DNA from: Favolaschia claudopus
Taxonomy: Eukaryota > Basidiomycota > Agaricomycetes > Agaricales > Mycenaceae
Length of the DNA stretch: 64,000 nt
Reading direction: 5' to 3'
NCBI GenBank assembly: GCA_037176885.1
Contig: JAWWNJ010000006.1
Coordinates: forward strand, 2,790,001-2,854,000
The notes beneath the pieces were generated by a model, which ran no database searches, was not told the origin of the DNA, and saw only the letters and a list, made by a program, of their open reading frames with translations. Position numbers and translations under genes: made by a program. Shown piece by piece: positions 63,233 to 64,000 of the stretch (position 1 is its first letter; each line of letters begins with the position of its first letter).

Positions 63233-64000
63233 ATGCCGCCTCGAAGGCGCGCTCAGTTCACTCAGGAAAACATCGACCAGCAGCTTCAACAAATCCATCT
63301 TCTTGACCCATCCTCCTCCTCTGAGAATCTCGAGCAATTGGGCCCCATAATCAAGCAGATCCACACTAACCGGCAACAAGAAGCTTTCCTGCGCACCGTC
63401 CAGGGATTAATAGAATCTAAAGATGCCGACATTGAGAAGATATGCGGCGACAACTACCAAGACTTTATCTCGTCGGTGTCGACCCTCTTCACCGTAAAAT
63501 CCTACACCGAGAAGATGAAGGAGAACATCTCGTCTCTGGATGCAAGTGTTGCTCAGCTTGGGCGCGCTCTCGTCGAGAAGAAGCGTAATCTACTGCAGTC
63601 TAAGAAAACCGCTGCGAATCTGGATGAGGCAATCGACAGTCTCCAGGCGTGTCTCCGCGTTCTCGATGTTGTTAGCCGAGTACAAGAAATGGTCAAAGAG
63701 GGCAAATACTGGAGCGCACTGCGGGTCCGTCGCTCTACTTCTCATATCGGGTCCTCCCCGTTGAACACATTCTGCAGTCACTGGAAGACATTCAAAGCAT
63801 GCCCCAAACCTCCTTGTCTCAGACGCCTTTCTATCAGTACCTGCTGTCCTCGTTACCGTCTCTTCGCGGCCAGATCAAGGATGCAGTCACCGCGTCCATG
63901 AAGCAGTGGCTTCTTGAGATAAGAACTATCAGCGGCGACGTCGGTGGTCTTGCTCTCGAAGCTATGGAAACACGAACGCGTCGTTGGAGAGCACGACGCG
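63233..64000 (+). CDS. SEC15: Exocyst subunit SEC15 (EXOC6), N-terminal part
   Basis: Tethers secretory vesicles to the plasma membrane via Sec4/Rab GTPase binding. Start ccATG at 63233 (MPPRRRAQFTQENIDQQLQQ). Helical N-terminus with EQLGPIIKQIHTNRQQEAFL, KICGDNYQDFISSVSTLF and LDVVSRVQEMVKEGKYWSAL; after one intron (donor gtccgt at about 63726) it continues SLEDIQSMPQTSLSQTPFYQ and KDAVTASMKQWLLEI. The gene runs off the end of the window. Divergent from the HAD phosphatase, 184 bp between starts. Confidence 0.92.

Overview
This is nuclear DNA of a filamentous basidiomycete, most likely an Agaricomycete. The evidence is a compact, intron-dense layout with introns of about 48-75 nt, some intergenic gaps under 150 bp, and fungal family members such as VTC1, RTA1-like, OPT and PAF-acetylhydrolase proteins. 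I reconstructed introns by hand. For most genes the joined exon lengths are divisible by three and conserved motifs are restored across junctions. No transposon, rRNA, tRNA or CRISPR array was found.

Layout. 1-1449: 3' end of a coiled-coil gene. 1679-5201: RhoGEF (DH-PH). 5519-7120: leucine-rich-repeat protein without an F-box. 8492-11284: glutaminyl-tRNA synthetase. 11635-14474: GRR1-like F-box/LRR protein. 15090-16755: PAF-acetylhydrolase. 16972-19009: BCS1-like AAA ATPase. 19347-21195: SWC4/DMAP1. 21396-21966: VTC1. 22279-23307 and 23361-23807: U1-C and LSM3, divergent with 53 bp between start codons. 23930-24450: small unknown protein. 24531-25263: NAA10. 25402-26913: DUF676-type lipase. 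27095-28411: C2H2 zinc-finger protein. 28549-29352: CCDC97-like protein. 29649-31949: Reb1/TTF1-like Myb protein. 33141-36657: amidohydrolase-like protein with substituted active-site residues. 37401-40584: CPSF2/CFT2. 41405-44457: OPT transporter. 45860-47346: RTA1-like membrane protein. About 47551-51117: HSL-family esterase with a long C-terminal extension. 51373-61171: two alpha-tubulin genes flanking a decayed third copy and a large disordered-protein gene. 61980-63048: HAD glycerol-phosphate phosphatase. 63233 to end: SEC15.

Most genes are housekeeping genes and no operon-like pathway cluster is visible. RNA processing is well represented (U1-C, LSM3, CPSF2, a CCDC97-like protein). The most interesting points are the amidohydrolase pseudoenzyme, the F-box-less relative of GRR1 beside GRR1, the alpha-tubulin duplication with intron turnover and a relic copy, a 6-nt and a 15-nt microexon, a GC-AG intron inside a zinc finger, and a recurrent minor class of GTTNGT 5' splice sites. 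I did not find a clearly new multi-gene system.
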